Of a DNA stretch of 6,545 nucleotides, positions 5,971 through 6,545 are shown one piece after another (position 1 is the stretch's first letter; each line of letters opens with the position of its first letter). Made by a program: the position numbers and the translations under genes. A model generated the notes under the pieces. The model did not search any database. It saw only the letters and a program-made list of their open reading frames with translations, and had not been told where the DNA came from. The DNA is from Pelotomaculum sp. (GTDB taxonomy: Bacteria > Bacillota > Desulfotomaculia > Desulfotomaculales > Pelotomaculaceae): positions 1 to 6,545 of the forward strand of contig JALHFC010000060.1 of the NCBI GenBank assembly GCA_022839445.1, given 5' to 3'.

Positions 5971-6006
5971 AGGAAAGTCCTGACATCACGGGGCTGCAAC
6001 GCAGCC
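5971..6006 (+). other. Leader hairpins of the PepSY-TM-like gene
   Basis: GGCTGC (5992-5997) and GCAGCC (6001-6006) form a perfect 6-pair stem closed by AAC. A smaller AGGA/TCCT stem (5971-5974, 5978-5981) precedes it. No T-run follows, so this is not a terminator. It lies at the predicted 5' end of the transcript and may protect the leader or form part of a regulatory RNA. I could not match it to a known riboswitch class. Confidence 0.4.
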
Positions 6007-6066
6007 ACAATTTAAACAGGGTTGAGTGAAAGTGGTGGGTTCAGTGAATAAAAAAAGGGTAACATA

Positions 6067-6108
6067 GTGATAGGAAATATTATGAAACTAGTTATTAAGG
6101 AGGCGTAG
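6067..6108 (+). CDS. Possible 13-codon leader ORF
   Basis: A GTG at 6067, 7 bases after AGGG (6056-6059), opens VIGNIMKLVIKEA and stops at TAG 6106-6108; an internal in-frame ATG lies at 6082. The stop falls 8 bases before the next gene's ATG, and the ORF covers that gene's AAGGAGG site, so its translation could affect access to it. Such a short frame can arise by chance, and there is no composition evidence to support it. Confidence 0.2.
   Translation: MIGNIMKLVIKEA
6097..6103 (+). promoter_or_regulatory. Ribosome binding site of the PepSY-TM-like gene, long spacer
   Basis: AAGGAGG is a full Shine-Dalgarno match, but it lies 13 bases before the ATG at 6117, longer than the usual 6-9. No other in-frame start codon exists between them, so the ATG stands. 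Confidence 0.65.
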
Positions 6109-6116
6109 GATTTTTT

Positions 6117-6515
6117 ATGAAAAAAAGTCGCCAGCTTCATTTGTGGATTGGTTTGTTGACCTCTTTTTTAATACTCATAGAGGCCGTCACCGGACTGTTA
6201 ATGGTGGAGCCCTGGCTTATGGGCGTTAACGGACCGCCTGAACAACGGGTAGAGTTTGAGAAGCCCGCTACGGGGGAAGTTGTTGAAAGTGCGGGCTTTG
6301 GCAGAGGGGGGGGAGCAGGCAGGCATTTTGGCCCTGCCGGTCAAGGAAATAGTATAAGGTCAGTTGTTAAAAATCTTCACGCCGGAAGAATAGGTAATAC
6401 GGACGTATCATTTTTACTGGATATAGTAGCTGTTGGATTGATCTTTTTGACGATAACAGGGATGATCATGTCAATTAAGGTATTAAAAGCACAGAGAATT
6501 AGGCATCGAAGATAA
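6117..6515 (+). CDS. Small two-helix membrane protein, PepSY-associated TM type
   Basis: The 132-residue protein begins KKSRQLHLWIGLLTSFLILI, typical of PepSY-associated TM helix proteins, with TM1 at about 9-29. An extracytoplasmic loop (30-97) follows, then LHAGRIGNTDVSFLLDIVAVGLIFLTITGMIMS, the second conserved block of that family (LHxG, then TM2 at about 98-120), and a basic cytoplasmic tail (KVLKAQRIRHRR). It has no PepSY domain and is much shorter than the usual multi-helix members, yet start and stop are clean, so it is a compact form and not a fragment. The loop has a Gly-rich stretch (GFGRGGGAGRHFGPAGQG, 60-77). Relatives occur with metal or haem reductases, signalling genes and protease inhibitors; a precise role cannot be assigned. 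It has its own operator and leader and is probably co-regulated with the exporter. Confidence 0.75.
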   Translation: MKKSRQLHLWIGLLTSFLILIEAVTGLLMVEPWLMGVNGPPEQRVEFEKPATGEVVESAGFGRGGGAGRHFGPAGQGNSIRSVVKNLHAGRIGNTDVSFLLDIVAVGLIFLTITGMIMSIKVLKAQRIRHRR

Positions 6516-6545
6516 ACTTAATTTCACGTAAAGAGGTAGTGAAGG
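6516..6545. other. Right-edge sequence, no gene assignable
   Basis: The last 30 bases contain purine tracts (AAGAGG at 6531-6536, GAAGG at 6541-6545) that could be a ribosome binding site for a gene starting just beyond the edge. The GTG at 6539 is only 2 bases from AGAGG, too close to call. No terminator follows the PepSY-TM-like gene, so its transcript may continue into the next gene. Confidence 0.3.

Noticed and set aside
5970..5980. GAGGAAAGTCC, identical to the hallmark string of RNase P RNA
   Set aside because: The rest of RNase P RNA (more than 300 bases, including the conserved 3' half) is absent; only about 145 bases lie before the next gene. Taken as coincidence.
6039..6044. Additional GTTCAG in the leader of the PepSY-TM-like gene
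   Set aside because: It is alone, out of the 11-base register of the operator, and has no partner hexamer 11 bases away.

Overview
The window looks like a chromosomal segment of an anaerobic, moderate-GC Firmicute, probably of the Peptococcaceae/Desulfotomaculum-Pelotomaculum kind. Four things point there: strong purine Shine-Dalgarno sites, a secreted or membrane-anchored family 3 glycosidase ending in a copper-amine-oxidase N-terminal-like (stalk) domain, an exporter split into separate ATPase and permease proteins as in Bacillus YknXYZ, and base composition near 50% GC by eye. The taxon is an inference. A diderm Firmicute is not excluded.

Layout. (1) 1-2005, minus strand: a long open frame with no stop, running off the left edge. 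It is a NagZ-type beta-N-acetylhexosaminidase (GH3) with an N-terminal membrane anchor, the full catalytic set, a second GH3 domain and the beginning of a CuAO_N-like domain. (2) 2006-2306: a 301-base divergent intergenic region with an inverted repeat, a palindromic AT-rich promoter-like element, two mutually exclusive hairpins, and an operator of four hexamers at exact 11-base steps. (3) 2307-5815, plus strand: a three-gene operon encoding a HlyD/MacA-type adaptor, a MacB/LolD-type ATPase and a MacB-type permease, closed by a rho-independent terminator. (4) 5816-6116: a second 301-base intergenic region. It carries the terminator, a second and longer copy of the same operator (six positions at 11-base steps), and a leader of about 145 bases with a perfect hairpin and a possible 13-codon leader ORF. 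(5) 6117-6515, plus strand: a small two-helix membrane protein resembling PepSY-associated TM proteins. The last 30 bases contain no recognisable gene.

How it fits together. The exporter operon and the small membrane protein are separate transcription units, but each is preceded by the same kind of operator: TTCAG-like hexamers every 11 bases, ending exactly 10 bases before a TAnnAT -10 candidate. An 11-base direct-repeat step is typical of OmpR/PhoB-family response regulators. The likely reading is one two-component-controlled cell-envelope regulon in which a membrane signal switches on an ABC exporter and a PepSY-TM-like accessory protein. The regulator itself is not in the window. The GH3 enzyme would act on muropeptides (cell-wall recycling or remodelling). 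It is divergently transcribed and shows no copy of the operator facing its own start.
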